Source: Luteimonas granuli (GTDB lineage Bacteria > Pseudomonadota > Gammaproteobacteria > Xanthomonadales > Xanthomonadaceae). From it: a stretch of DNA of 64,000 nt. Positions 40,329 through 51,479 of the stretch are shown here, piece after piece. Positions within the stretch are counted from its first letter, which is position 1. Each line of letters starts with the position of its first letter. Position numbers and translations under genes: made by a program. The notes below the pieces were generated by a model. It saw only the letters and a list, made by a program, of their open reading frames with translations. It had not been told where the DNA came from and did not search any database. The DNA is taken from positions 1,736,001 through 1,800,000 of the forward strand of contig NZ_CP042218.1 of assembly GCF_007795095.1 (NCBI RefSeq). The letters run 5' to 3'.

Positions 40329-41115
40329 GGGCGAGCTCCACCCGCAGGCTGCGGCCGTGCCCGGCGTGCAGGAGGGCGAGGTCGCCGCGGACGGCGAGGG
40401 CATCGAACAGCGGCAGCATGGGCGCCATCGCGTTGTCGGCGCCCAGCCGGGCCAGCGGGCCGGGGCGCACCGGGGCCTCGCCCTCGACCAGCGTCGCGCG
40501 CAGGCTGATGCCCTCGCCCCCGCTTCGTCCGTCGCCGCCGCTGGCCAGCACGAGCGCCCCGCCCAGCAGGCCCCTGCTTCGCGCCACGTTGCCCAGCGGC
40601 CCGCTGCCCTCGGTGTCGTAGCCCACCAGCAGCACCGCCGGGTCGCCGCAGGCCAGCTGGGCCAGCGCCTCGAGCAGGCCCTGGGCGAAACTCGCGCGAT
40701 GCGCGCTCAGCGCGGTGGCCGGCCGCAGGCAGCCGGCGCCGATGGTCCAGTAGCCCGCGGCGGCGTTGTGCACCGAGTTGTGGAACTTCGTGGGCGAGAT
40801 CGCGCGCGGGTCGTCCGCGAGCGTGGCGCACATGTAGTCGGTGATGCCGAGATCGCCATGGGTCGAGGCGAACACCGAGGGAAGCGTCGCGGGATCGCGG
40901 GCGGCGTCCTCGCAGGCGGCGAGCGCCACGTCCAGTGCCACGGCCACCGAGGGCGGTGCGCGCCGACGCTCGTTGGGCGCCAGCAGCCGCGGAACCGGCC
41001 TTCCACCTTCGCCCGGCGGCCTGCCGTGCCGGACGTGGTCCAGCGCGGCATGCCACGACGGCAGTCCGCCGGCCCAGAAGCCGATGCCCTCGATGCGCGC
41101 GACGAGCGTGTTCAT
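40321..41115 (-). CDS. Ketosynthase-like chain-length-factor partner
   Basis: 264 residues. The thiolase fold is recognisable (VFASTHGDLGITDYMCATLA, SPTKFHNSVHNAAAGYW), but the active-site cysteine region is ALSAHRASFAQGLLEA with no Cys. It is about 130 residues shorter than KAS enzymes. This matches the inactive partners (CLF-like) paired with a KS in aryl polyene systems. It starts within the stop of the active KS gene (ATGA type overlap). Confidence 0.85.
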   Translation of the reverse strand: MNTLVARIEGIGFWAGGLPSWHAALDHVRHGRPPGEGGRPVPRLLAPNERRRAPPSVAVALDVALAACEDAARDPATLPSVFASTHGDLGITDYMCATLADDPRAISPTKFHNSVHNAAAGYWTIGAGCLRPATALSAHRASFAQGLLEALAQLACGDPAVLLVGYDTEGSGPLGNVARSRGLLGGALVLASGGDGRSGGEGISLRATLVEGEAPVRPGPLARLGADNAMAPMLPLFDALAVRGDLALLHAGHGRSLRVELAHD

Positions 41116-42308
41116 GCGCGTCCGAACACCAGCGAGGCGTTGTTGCCGCCGAAGCCGAAGGAATTGTTCATGGCGTAGCGGATGTCGGCCCCCTCGACGT
41201 TGTCGAAGCGGATCTGCGGCCCGCAGGCCGTGTCGGGCGTCGTGCTGTGCAGGATGCCCGGGAGCAGGCCGCGCTCCAGGGCGAGCAGGGCGATCACCGA
41301 CTCCACGATACCAGCCGCCCCCAGGGTGTGCCCGGTCCATCCCTTGGTCGAACTGGCGTGCAGCGTGTCCGGGAACAGGGCGGCCACCGCCGCTGCCTCC
41401 ACCGTATCGTTGGCCGGCGTCGACGTGCCGTGCAGGTTGAGGTAGCCGACGTCGGCGGCCCGGATGCCCGCGCGCGCAAGGGCATCGCGCATGGCCAGGG
41501 TAGCGCCGAGGCCTTCGGGATGCGGTGCCGACATGTGGTGCGCGTCGCTGGACTCGCCATAGCCGCACAGGCGCAGGCCGCGGCTGCCCGGCGCGATCCG
41601 CTCGAGCACGGCGAAGCCGCCGGCTTCGCCCAGCGACAGGCCGTCGCGGTCGCGGTCGAACGGCCTGCAGGGACGCGCCGAGACCAGTCCCAGCGCGTTG
41701 AAGCCGAACAGCACGCTGCCGCAGAGGGTATCGACGCCCCCCACCAGGGCCGCATCGGCCAGCCCGGCGTGGATCAGCCGGGCCGCCTGCGCGAACACCT
41801 TGGCGCTGGAGGAGCAGGCCGTGGCCACGGTCGCGCAGGGGCCGCGCAGGCCGGTGGCCGCCTGCACGAAATCGCCCAGCGAGTGCGGCGTGTGCACGAT
41901 CGGCCGCGCGAGGTCGGCCGGGAACCCGGGTGTGCCATCGGCCCCGGGCTCGAGGCGCGTGTACGCCTCCTCGCTGGCCCCGATGCTGGAGGTCGAGGTG
42001 CCCACGACGACCGCCACGCGTTCGGCGCCGTGGCGCGCGCGGGCCGCGGCGACCACGTCCAACAGGCCGTCGCATCGCAGCGCCATCCACGCCAGCCTGT
42101 TGTTGCGGCAGTCCCACTGCGCGAAGGCGGGCGGCAGCGCCTCGTCCTCGAGCCCGTCCACGCGGCCGATCCACGCGGGCAGCGGGTCCGGGCCGAAATC
42201 GTTCGGGCGCAGTCCGCCGCGTCGTGCCCCCAGTGCTTCGAACTGGGCCTCGCGGCCGCGGCCGAGCGCGGTCGTGGCCGTCCAGGAGGTGATCGCGAGG
42301 GCCGGCAT
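41112..42308 (-). CDS. 3-oxoacyl-ACP synthase (FabF-like) of aryl polyene synthesis
   Basis: 398 residues. The catalytic triad is complete: Cys165 in TVATACSSSAK, His in NLHGTSTPANDT and His in KGWTGHTLGAAG, with the terminal NNSFGFGGNNASLVF. It condenses malonyl units in polyene elongation with the CLF-like partner. It is the first gene of the minus-strand group KS-CLF-glycosyltransferase-halogenase-antiporter. Confidence 0.92.
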   Translation of the reverse strand: MPALAITSWTATTALGRGREAQFEALGARRGGLRPNDFGPDPLPAWIGRVDGLEDEALPPAFAQWDCRNNRLAWMALRCDGLLDVVAAARARHGAERVAVVVGTSTSSIGASEEAYTRLEPGADGTPGFPADLARPIVHTPHSLGDFVQAATGLRGPCATVATACSSSAKVFAQAARLIHAGLADAALVGGVDTLCGSVLFGFNALGLVSARPCRPFDRDRDGLSLGEAGGFAVLERIAPGSRGLRLCGYGESSDAHHMSAPHPEGLGATLAMRDALARAGIRAADVGYLNLHGTSTPANDTVEAAAVAALFPDTLHASSTKGWTGHTLGAAGIVESVIALLALERGLLPGILHSTTPDTACGPQIRFDNVEGADIRYAMNNSFGFGGNNASLVFGRA

Positions 42309-42414
42309 GGGCGGCAGCGACTGCGATGGGGGCAAGGCGGAGGTCCGGCGCTGGAAACCGGGCGAGTATAGCCACGGTCCCGACAGCGCCGGATGATCGG
42401 TGCCGGCGGCCTGC

Positions 42415-45451
<3,037 letters not shown>

Positions 45452-45568
45452 GTGGGTCTTCCTGCGCGTCACCGGGCCGGCCAGTCTAGGCCGTCGGCCG
45501 ACACCTGGCCGTGACGCGGCCGTCCCTAGCATGCCGCGGATGTTGCGTGAGAATCAGCCACGGTGGGC

Positions 45569-47449
45569 ATGAACCCGGCCACGCTGCATGCGGCCTGGTG
45601 GACCTTCGCCGTCGCCCTGGCTCTCGGCATTCTGGTGGTGGCCGGGGCCTGGGGAGCGGTGGTGGGCCTGCTCGCGCGCGCCGCGCGGCGCGAATCGCGG
45701 ATGCATCGGGAGATCGCCGCGGACGTCGCCGATCGCGAACGCGCGGAAGCCGACCTGCGCCTGCTGCGGAGGGCGGTCGAGGCCTCGGAGGAGGGAATGT
45801 TCATCCTGGACGGTGCGGACGGGGGGCTGGTGTACGGCAATGCCGCGTTCTCCAGCCTGACCGGAGTCGACCCCGGCCACGCGGGCCCGATCGAGCCGGC
45901 CGCGCTCGAGGACATCGTCGATCCCAGGGCCCGCCGCATCCTGGTCGAAGCCGTGGAGCGCGCGCAGGACGCGCGCGTGGAGCTGGAGCACAGGCGCGAT
46001 CCCGGCGGCCCGCGCTGCCTCGAAGTGCGGCTGACGCCGGTGCTCGATGCCGCCGGCGCCGCCAGCCACTTCGTCGGCATCATCACCGACGTCACGCTGC
46101 GCAAGCGGGCGGCCGAACAGATGGCGTTCCGTGCCAGCCACGACGCGCTCACCGGGCTGGCCAACCGCGACCGCCTGATCGAGGAGATCGACCTGGCCGT
46201 CACCGCCGATGCCGGTCCGCTGGTGATCTGCCACCTCGACCTCGACCGTTTCCAGCTGGTCAACGACAGCCTGGGCCATGGCGTGGGTGACGAGCTGCTG
46301 GTCTCGGTGGCGCGCAGGTTGAAGGCCGCGGCAGGCGCGGATGCCTGCGTGGCGCGGCTCGGTGGCGACGAGTTCGGCGTCCTGATGCCGCTCGCGCCCG
46401 CAACGGCGGAGCAGTCCGCCATCGTGCAGACGCGCGTCGAGGCCCTGCGCGCGGGGGTGGCCGGGACCATCGAGGTCCGCGGCGCGGCCTTGCACGTCAC
46501 ACCCAGCCTCGGCTACAGCCGCCACCCCGCGGACGGCAGCGACGGCACCACGCTGCTGCGCGCGGCCAGCCAGGCCGGCGCGCAGGCCAAGCGTCTCGGG
46601 CGCAACCGCAGCGTGGGCTACCGGCGCCAGTTCGATTCCCACGCCGGCAACCGCCTGCGCCTGGTGCAGGAGTTGCACCGCGCGCTGGAGCGGGAGGAGT
46701 TCGAACTGGTCTTCCAGCTGCAATTCGACGCCGATGACAGACCCTGCGGCACCGAGGCCCTCGTGCGCTGGCGCCATCCCCGTCGGGGTCTGCTCGGTCC
46801 CGCCGAGTTCATTGACGCCTGCGAGGACTCCGGACTCGTCCTGCCGCTGGGCCGCTGGGTGCTGCGCGAGGCCGTGAGGCACTGGCGCCGGCTCGACGAG
46901 CGGGGCTGGGGCGCCCTGCGCATGGGCGTGAACATCTCGGCGCTGCAGTTCCAGGAAAGCCTGGTGGAAGATGTCGGGCAGCTGGTCGCCGAACTCGGCC
47001 TCCCGCGCGGTGCGCTCGAGCTGGAACTCACCGAGAGCGTGCTGCTGGCCAATCCGGTGGACGCCGGCCGCGCCATGGGGGCGCTGAACGCGATGGGCGC
47101 CTCGCTGGCCATCGACGACTTCGGCACCGGCTATTCCAGCCTTGCCTACCTCATGCACCTTCCGCTGCAGCGCCTGAAGCTCGACCAGACCTTCGTCCGC
47201 GACGTCGGCCGCAATCCGGACAGCGAAGCCATCTGCTCGGCGATCCTGCGCATGGCGCAGGGGCTGGGCCTCGGCGTGATCGCCGAGGGCGTGGAAGCCT
47301 GGCACCAGCTGGATTGGCTGCGCCAGCGCGGCTGTGACGAATTCCAGGGCTACCTGCTGGCGCGCCCGGCCGCGTTCGATGCCGTGCTCGAGCGGCTCGG
47401 TGCCAGCCCCGGCAGGGGCGTCGTGGGGAGCGCGGCACGGCTCGCGTAA
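45569..47449 (+). CDS. Membrane-anchored PAS-GGDEF-EAL protein
   Basis: About 626 residues. One N-terminal membrane helix (FAVALALGILVVAGAWGAVVG) is followed by a PAS domain (about 62-180), GGDEF (about 190-350; motif RLGGDEFG intact) and EAL (about 370-610; ALVRWRHP, ELELTESVL, DDFGTGYSSLAYL, KLDQTFV). Both c-di-GMP synthesis and hydrolysis motifs are present; which dominates cannot be told. EAL has become EAL in GTEALVRW, so the catalytic Glu is kept. ATG 45569 is preferred over GTG 45563. Confidence 0.93.
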   Translation: MNPATLHAAWWTFAVALALGILVVAGAWGAVVGLLARAARRESRMHREIAADVADRERAEADLRLLRRAVEASEEGMFILDGADGGLVYGNAAFSSLTGVDPGHAGPIEPAALEDIVDPRARRILVEAVERAQDARVELEHRRDPGGPRCLEVRLTPVLDAAGAASHFVGIITDVTLRKRAAEQMAFRASHDALTGLANRDRLIEEIDLAVTADAGPLVICHLDLDRFQLVNDSLGHGVGDELLVSVARRLKAAAGADACVARLGGDEFGVLMPLAPATAEQSAIVQTRVEALRAGVAGTIEVRGAALHVTPSLGYSRHPADGSDGTTLLRAASQAGAQAKRLGRNRSVGYRRQFDSHAGNRLRLVQELHRALEREEFELVFQLQFDADDRPCGTEALVRWRHPRRGLLGPAEFIDACEDSGLVLPLGRWVLREAVRHWRRLDERGWGALRMGVNISALQFQESLVEDVGQLVAELGLPRGALELELTESVLLANPVDAGRAMGALNAMGASLAIDDFGTGYSSLAYLMHLPLQRLKLDQTFVRDVGRNPDSEAICSAILRMAQGLGLGVIAEGVEAWHQLDWLRQRGCDEFQGYLLARPAAFDAVLERLGASPGRGVVGSAARLA

Positions 47450-47458
47450 AATGCCGTG

Positions 47459-49639
47459 ATGGATGTTTCCCATCTGCTCGACGGGCTCAACGACGCCCAG
47501 CGCGAAGCCGTGTCCGCGCCGCCCGGCCATTACCTGGTGCTGGCCGGCGCCGGCTCCGGCAAGACGCGCGTGCTCACCCACCGCATCGCCTGGCTGAACG
47601 AGGTCTTCGGGGTGCCGGTGCACGGCATCTTCGCGGTCACCTTCACCAACAAGGCGGCCGCCGAGATGCGGCACCGCGCCGACGCCCTCCTGCGCCATGG
47701 CGCGCGCGGGCTCTGGATCGGCACCTTCCACGGCCTCGCACACCGCCTGCTGCGCCTGCACTGGCAGGACGCGAAGCTGCCGGAAGGCTTCCAGATCCTC
47801 GACTCGGACGACCAGCTGCGCCTGGTCAAGCGCGTCGTTCAGCAGCTCGAGCTCGACGAAGCGCGCTTTCCTCCGCGTCAGATCGCGTGGTGGATCAACG
47901 CGCAGAAGGACGAGGGCCGGCGCCCGGCGCACATCCAGGACGGCCAGGACGAGTGGGGCTCGGTGATGCTCAAGGCGTACGCGCTCTACCAGGAGCGCTG
48001 CGACCGCGCCGGCCTGGTCGACTTCGCGGAGATCCTGCTGCGCGCGCACGAGCTGCTGCGCGACACCCCGGCGCTGCTGGCGCACTACCGCCAGCGCTTC
48101 GCGCACCTGCTGGTGGACGAATTCCAGGATACGAACGCGATCCAGTACGGCTTCATCCGCCTGCTTGCGGGCGACTCCGGCCAGGTGTTCGTGGTCGGCG
48201 ACGACGACCAGGCGATCTACGGCTGGCGCGGCGCCAGGGTCGAGAACGTCCAGCGCTTCCTGAAGGACTATCCCGGCGCCAGGACCATCCGGCTGGAGCA
48301 GAACTACCGCTCCACCGCCGCGATCCTCGACGCCGCCAACGCGGTGATCGCCCACAACCCGGGGCGCCTGGGCAAGAAGCTGTGGACCGACAGCGGCGCT
48401 GGCGATCCGATCGACCTGTTCGCCGCCTACAACGAGATCGACGAGGCCGAGTACATCGTCGGCCGCATCGGCGAATGGGTGCGCGACGGCGGCAGCCACG
48501 GCGACTGCGCCGTGTTGTACCGGAGCAACGCCCAGTCGCGCATCATCGAGGAAAAGCTGCTGCAGGCGCAGGTGCCCTACCGGGTCTACGGCGGCGTGCG
48601 CTTCTTCGAGCGCGCCGAGGTCAAGGACACCCTGGCCTACCTGCGCCTGGTCGCGAACCGTGACGATGACGCGGCCTTCGAGCGCGCGGTCAACACGCCC
48701 GTGCGCGGCATCGGCGGGCGCACGTTGGACGAGGTGCGGATGCGCGCGCGCGCCGACGGCGTGTCGCTGTGGGAAGCATCGCGACGCTGCGCCGCCGGCG
48801 GCGGCCTGGCGGCGCGGGCGCGCAACGCGCTGGCCGGCTTCCACCAGCTCATCGACACGATCGAGTCGGAGCTGGCCGACCTGCCGCTGAAGGACAAGAT
48901 CGACCACGTGCTGCTGCGCTCCGGCCTGCGCGAACACTACGCGCGCGAATCGACCGGCAGCCTGGATTCGCGCGTCGACAACCTCGACGAACTGGTCTCG
49001 GTGGCCTCGCGCTTCGTGCGTGGCGACGAGGACGAATCCGCGGCGCTGACCGAACTGGTCGCCTTCCTCGCCTACGCCGCGCTCGAGGCCGGCGAAGGCC
49101 AGGCCCAGGCCGGCGAGGACGGCGTGCAGCTGATGACCCTGCACAGCGCCAAGGGCCTGGAGTTCCCGCTGGTGTTCCTGGCCGGCATGGAGGAGGGCCT
49201 GTTCCCCAACGCGCGCTCGATCGACGAGAGCGGGCGACTGGAGGAGGAGCGGCGGCTGGCCTATGTCGGCATCACCCGCGCGCGGCAGAAGCTGGTGCTC
49301 AGCCACGCCGAAACCCGGCGCCTGCACGGCCAGGACATGTACGGCATGCCTTCGCGCTTCCTGCGCGAGATCCCGCCGGCGCTGCTCAACGAGGTGCGGC
49401 CGAAGGTCCAGGTCTCGCGGCCGCGCTACGGCCAGGCGCCGCGCCGGGACTACGGCCACGCGGTTGTCGATGAGACGCCGGGCATCAGCGTGGGGCAGGG
49501 CGTGGTGCATGCGAGCTTCGGCACCGGCGTGGTCACCGACATCGAAGGCGCGGGCGCACATGCGCGCGTGCAGGTGAACTTCGACGGCGCCGGCAGCAAA
49601 TGGCTGGTGCTGGCCTACGCGAAGCTGCAGCCGGCCTGA
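47459..49639 (+). CDS. uvrD: DNA helicase II
   Basis: 726 residues. It is a superfamily 1A 3'-5' helicase of nucleotide-excision and mismatch repair. Motifs: LAGAGSGKTRVLTHRI (Walker A), FTNKAAAEM, LVDEFQDTN, GDDDQAIYGWRGA, LEQNYRS, TLHSAKGLEFPLVFL, LAYVGITRARQKL. The C-terminal Tudor-like part (QGVVHASFGTGVVTDIEG) is present. The start at ATG 47459 follows 9 bases after the preceding stop. Confidence 0.96.
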   Translation: MDVSHLLDGLNDAQREAVSAPPGHYLVLAGAGSGKTRVLTHRIAWLNEVFGVPVHGIFAVTFTNKAAAEMRHRADALLRHGARGLWIGTFHGLAHRLLRLHWQDAKLPEGFQILDSDDQLRLVKRVVQQLELDEARFPPRQIAWWINAQKDEGRRPAHIQDGQDEWGSVMLKAYALYQERCDRAGLVDFAEILLRAHELLRDTPALLAHYRQRFAHLLVDEFQDTNAIQYGFIRLLAGDSGQVFVVGDDDQAIYGWRGARVENVQRFLKDYPGARTIRLEQNYRSTAAILDAANAVIAHNPGRLGKKLWTDSGAGDPIDLFAAYNEIDEAEYIVGRIGEWVRDGGSHGDCAVLYRSNAQSRIIEEKLLQAQVPYRVYGGVRFFERAEVKDTLAYLRLVANRDDDAAFERAVNTPVRGIGGRTLDEVRMRARADGVSLWEASRRCAAGGGLAARARNALAGFHQLIDTIESELADLPLKDKIDHVLLRSGLREHYARESTGSLDSRVDNLDELVSVASRFVRGDEDESAALTELVAFLAYAALEAGEGQAQAGEDGVQLMTLHSAKGLEFPLVFLAGMEEGLFPNARSIDESGRLEEERRLAYVGITRARQKLVLSHAETRRLHGQDMYGMPSRFLREIPPALLNEVRPKVQVSRPRYGQAPRRDYGHAVVDETPGISVGQGVVHASFGTGVVTDIEGAGAHARVQVNFDGAGSKWLVLAYAKLQPA

Positions 49640-49649
49640 GGCCGGAGGT

Positions 49650-50228
49650 TCACGCGGCGCCGCTCAGGTGCTCGTACAGGATGAACGCCCCGATCGCGAT
49701 CAGCAGCAGGCCGCCGCCGATCTCCGCGCGCTTCCCCGCCATTGCGCCCAGCACGCGTCCCAGCATGATGCCCGCGGTCACCATGACCAGGGTGGTCAGG
49801 CCGATGGTCGCGGCGACGGCCAGGATGTTGACGTCGAGGAAGGCCAGGCCGACGCCCACCGCCATGGCATCGATGCTGGTGGCGAACCCGGTGGCGGCCA
49901 GCACCCAGAAGCCGTGCCGAAGCGGAGCGTCCTCCGCTGCGACGGGATCCCCGTCGGGGCGTACGCCCGCCCAGATCATGCGCAGCCCGAGCAGGACCAG
50001 GAGCGTGAAGGCGATCCAGTGGTCCCATGCGGTCACGTAGGCCGCAGCCGCGAGGCCCAGCGCCCAGCCGATGATCGGCGTCACCGCCTCGATCGTGCCG
50101 AAGATCAGCCCCGCGCGCAGCGCGTCGCGGAACCGCGGCGTACGCATGGCGGCGCCCTTGCCGACGGCCGCGGCGAAGGCGTCGGTCGACATCGCGACCG
50201 CGAGCATGAGGATCGAAAACGGATGCAT
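49650..50228 (-). CDS. mntP: Manganese exporter MntP
   Basis: 192 residues with six membrane helices. The family motifs [13 protein letters not shown] and [14 protein letters not shown] hold the conserved aspartates of the metal path. It exports Mn(II) and protects from manganese excess. Its leader contains a yybP-ykoY riboswitch (50285-50405), which is the expected manganese control. It is convergent with uvrD, with 10 bp between them. Confidence 0.95.
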   Translation of the reverse strand: MHPFSILMLAVAMSTDAFAAAVGKGAAMRTPRFRDALRAGLIFGTIEAVTPIIGWALGLAAAAYVTAWDHWIAFTLLVLLGLRMIWAGVRPDGDPVAAEDAPLRHGFWVLAATGFATSIDAMAVGVGLAFLDVNILAVAATIGLTTLVMVTAGIMLGRVLGAMAGKRAEIGGGLLLIAIGAFILYEHLSGAA

Positions 50229-50284
50229 TCAGGGTCCAGGACCGGGCGCGCACGGACGGCGGCATGCCGGCGCGCCCGGGTCCA

Positions 50285-50405
50285 GCTGCGCCTGCATACC
50301 GATGGTCTCGCCAACCTGGAAACGGGTGTCGCGCGCCACGGCACGAGTGCTGCCGAGTGTGTTGACGCGGACGCTTCCGGCTACGGAAGCAGGCTACTCC
50401 CCAAC
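50285..50405 (-). promoter_or_regulatory. yybP-ykoY manganese riboswitch upstream of mntP
   Basis: The minus strand carries the consensus elements in order: TTGGGGAGTAGCCTGCTTCC, a hairpin (CCGTAGCCGG), GCGTCAACACACTC, and finally GGCGAGACCATCGGTATGCA. These are the hallmarks of the yybP-ykoY aptamer, which binds Mn(II) and turns on exporters. It begins at the end of the upstream DUF502 gene, whose TAG stop lies in the conserved GGGGAGTAG. Confidence 0.9.
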
Positions 50406-51104
50406 GGGAGGGCGCACTTTACCACGCGCGGCGACGACGGGCCGGGGCGCGGTGATGCCCATGGACAGATAGACGCTGGTCAGGGTGTCGATGCCGATCT
50501 CGGCGGGCTTCACCCATTCCGCGGGCACGTACAGCAGGCCGCCGCCGACCGGGATCGGCGCGGTCGGCACCAGCACCGTGAGGTACGCGCGGCCCTGGAG
50601 TTCGATCGGCTCGGGGTTGGGCAGCAGGCCGAGCACCGCCACCCCGTCGCCGCCGAAGAAGCACCACACCGGGCCCATCGCCGCGATGTCGGCCTGCTGG
50701 CGGTCGCCGATCACCGAGACGAAGCGCTCGGCCAGGGCGTACACGCTCCCGACGAGCGGAATGCGGCGCATGGTGTTGCCCAGCAGGGTCTTGAACGGCG
50801 CGATCAGTCGCGAGCGCACCAGCAGGCCCAGCAGGTAGATCACGCCGAGGGTCAACAGGGTGCCCAGCAGCCAGGCTCCCATCGGGTTCGCGGCGAACCA
50901 TTCGCCGAACACGGTGAACGAGCGCCCGAACAGGCTGCTCGGGCCGAGGAAGCGGTTGACCACGCCCACCGCCCAGCCCAGCAGCACCAGGGTGAGCACC
51001 AGCGGCAGCACCGCCAGCAGGCCGGTGAGCCATGTGGTGATGATCGGCTGCAGGTGCCGGCGCAGTCCGGAGTGCCCGCCGTCGGGAGGGGCGCTCAGTT
51101 CCAC
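50394..51104 (-). CDS. DUF502-family inner-membrane protein
   Basis: 236 residues. Two membrane helices (TWLTGLLAVLPLVLTLVLLGWAV and AWLLGTLLTLGVIYLLGLLV) precede a soluble domain with NTMRRIPLVGSVYALAERFV, LTVLVPTAPIPVGGGLLYVP. This is the DUF502 pattern; the function is not known. It overlaps the small lipoprotein gene upstream by 10 bp, so they are co-transcribed, possibly with mntP. Confidence 0.88.
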   Translation of the reverse strand: MELSAPPDGGHSGLRRHLQPIITTWLTGLLAVLPLVLTLVLLGWAVGVVNRFLGPSSLFGRSFTVFGEWFAANPMGAWLLGTLLTLGVIYLLGLLVRSRLIAPFKTLLGNTMRRIPLVGSVYALAERFVSVIGDRQQADIAAMGPVWCFFGGDGVAVLGLLPNPEPIELQGRAYLTVLVPTAPIPVGGGLLYVPAEWVKPAEIGIDTLTSVYLSMGITAPRPVVAARGKVRPPVGE

Positions 51105-51382
51105 TCGAAGAGCTTGAAGTAGACCGGCGAAACGCCGTCGCGCTGGTTGTCGACCACGCCATCGCCGTTGCGATCGAACAGGTAGAACTCCGGGCCGCGC
51201 GCGGGCTGCACGCGGAGCGCGCGCAGGCGGCCATCGACCCGGTATTCGGTGACGATGTCGCCGTTGGCCTCGGTGCGGGTGGTTGCGACGGCATCGGCCG
51301 GGATGGCCTCGAGAGGATCACCGGCGCTGGCGCAGGCACCGAGCAGGAGGGCGGCGGCGAGCGCGAAGGCGAAGCGGTGCAT
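51095..51382 (-). CDS. DUF2782-like small lipoprotein
   Basis: 95 residues. Lipobox ALLLGAC puts the anchored Cys near residue 17. The mature part (NGDIVTEYRVDGRLRALRV, PEFYLFDRNGDGVVD) resembles DUF2782. This family occurs beside polA and DUF502-type genes in gammaproteobacteria. The function is unknown; an outer-membrane location is possible. Confidence 0.85.
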   Translation of the reverse strand: MHRFAFALAAALLLGACASAGDPLEAIPADAVATTRTEANGDIVTEYRVDGRLRALRVQPARGPEFYLFDRNGDGVVDNQRDGVSPVYFKLFEWN

Positions 51383-51479
51383 GGCGGTCTCCGGAAGTGG
51401 GCCGGACGCGGTATGCGCCAGCGGTGCCCATTATGCGTCAGCCGGCGGCGGCGCCCGGCGACGACGTAGAATCCCGGGC

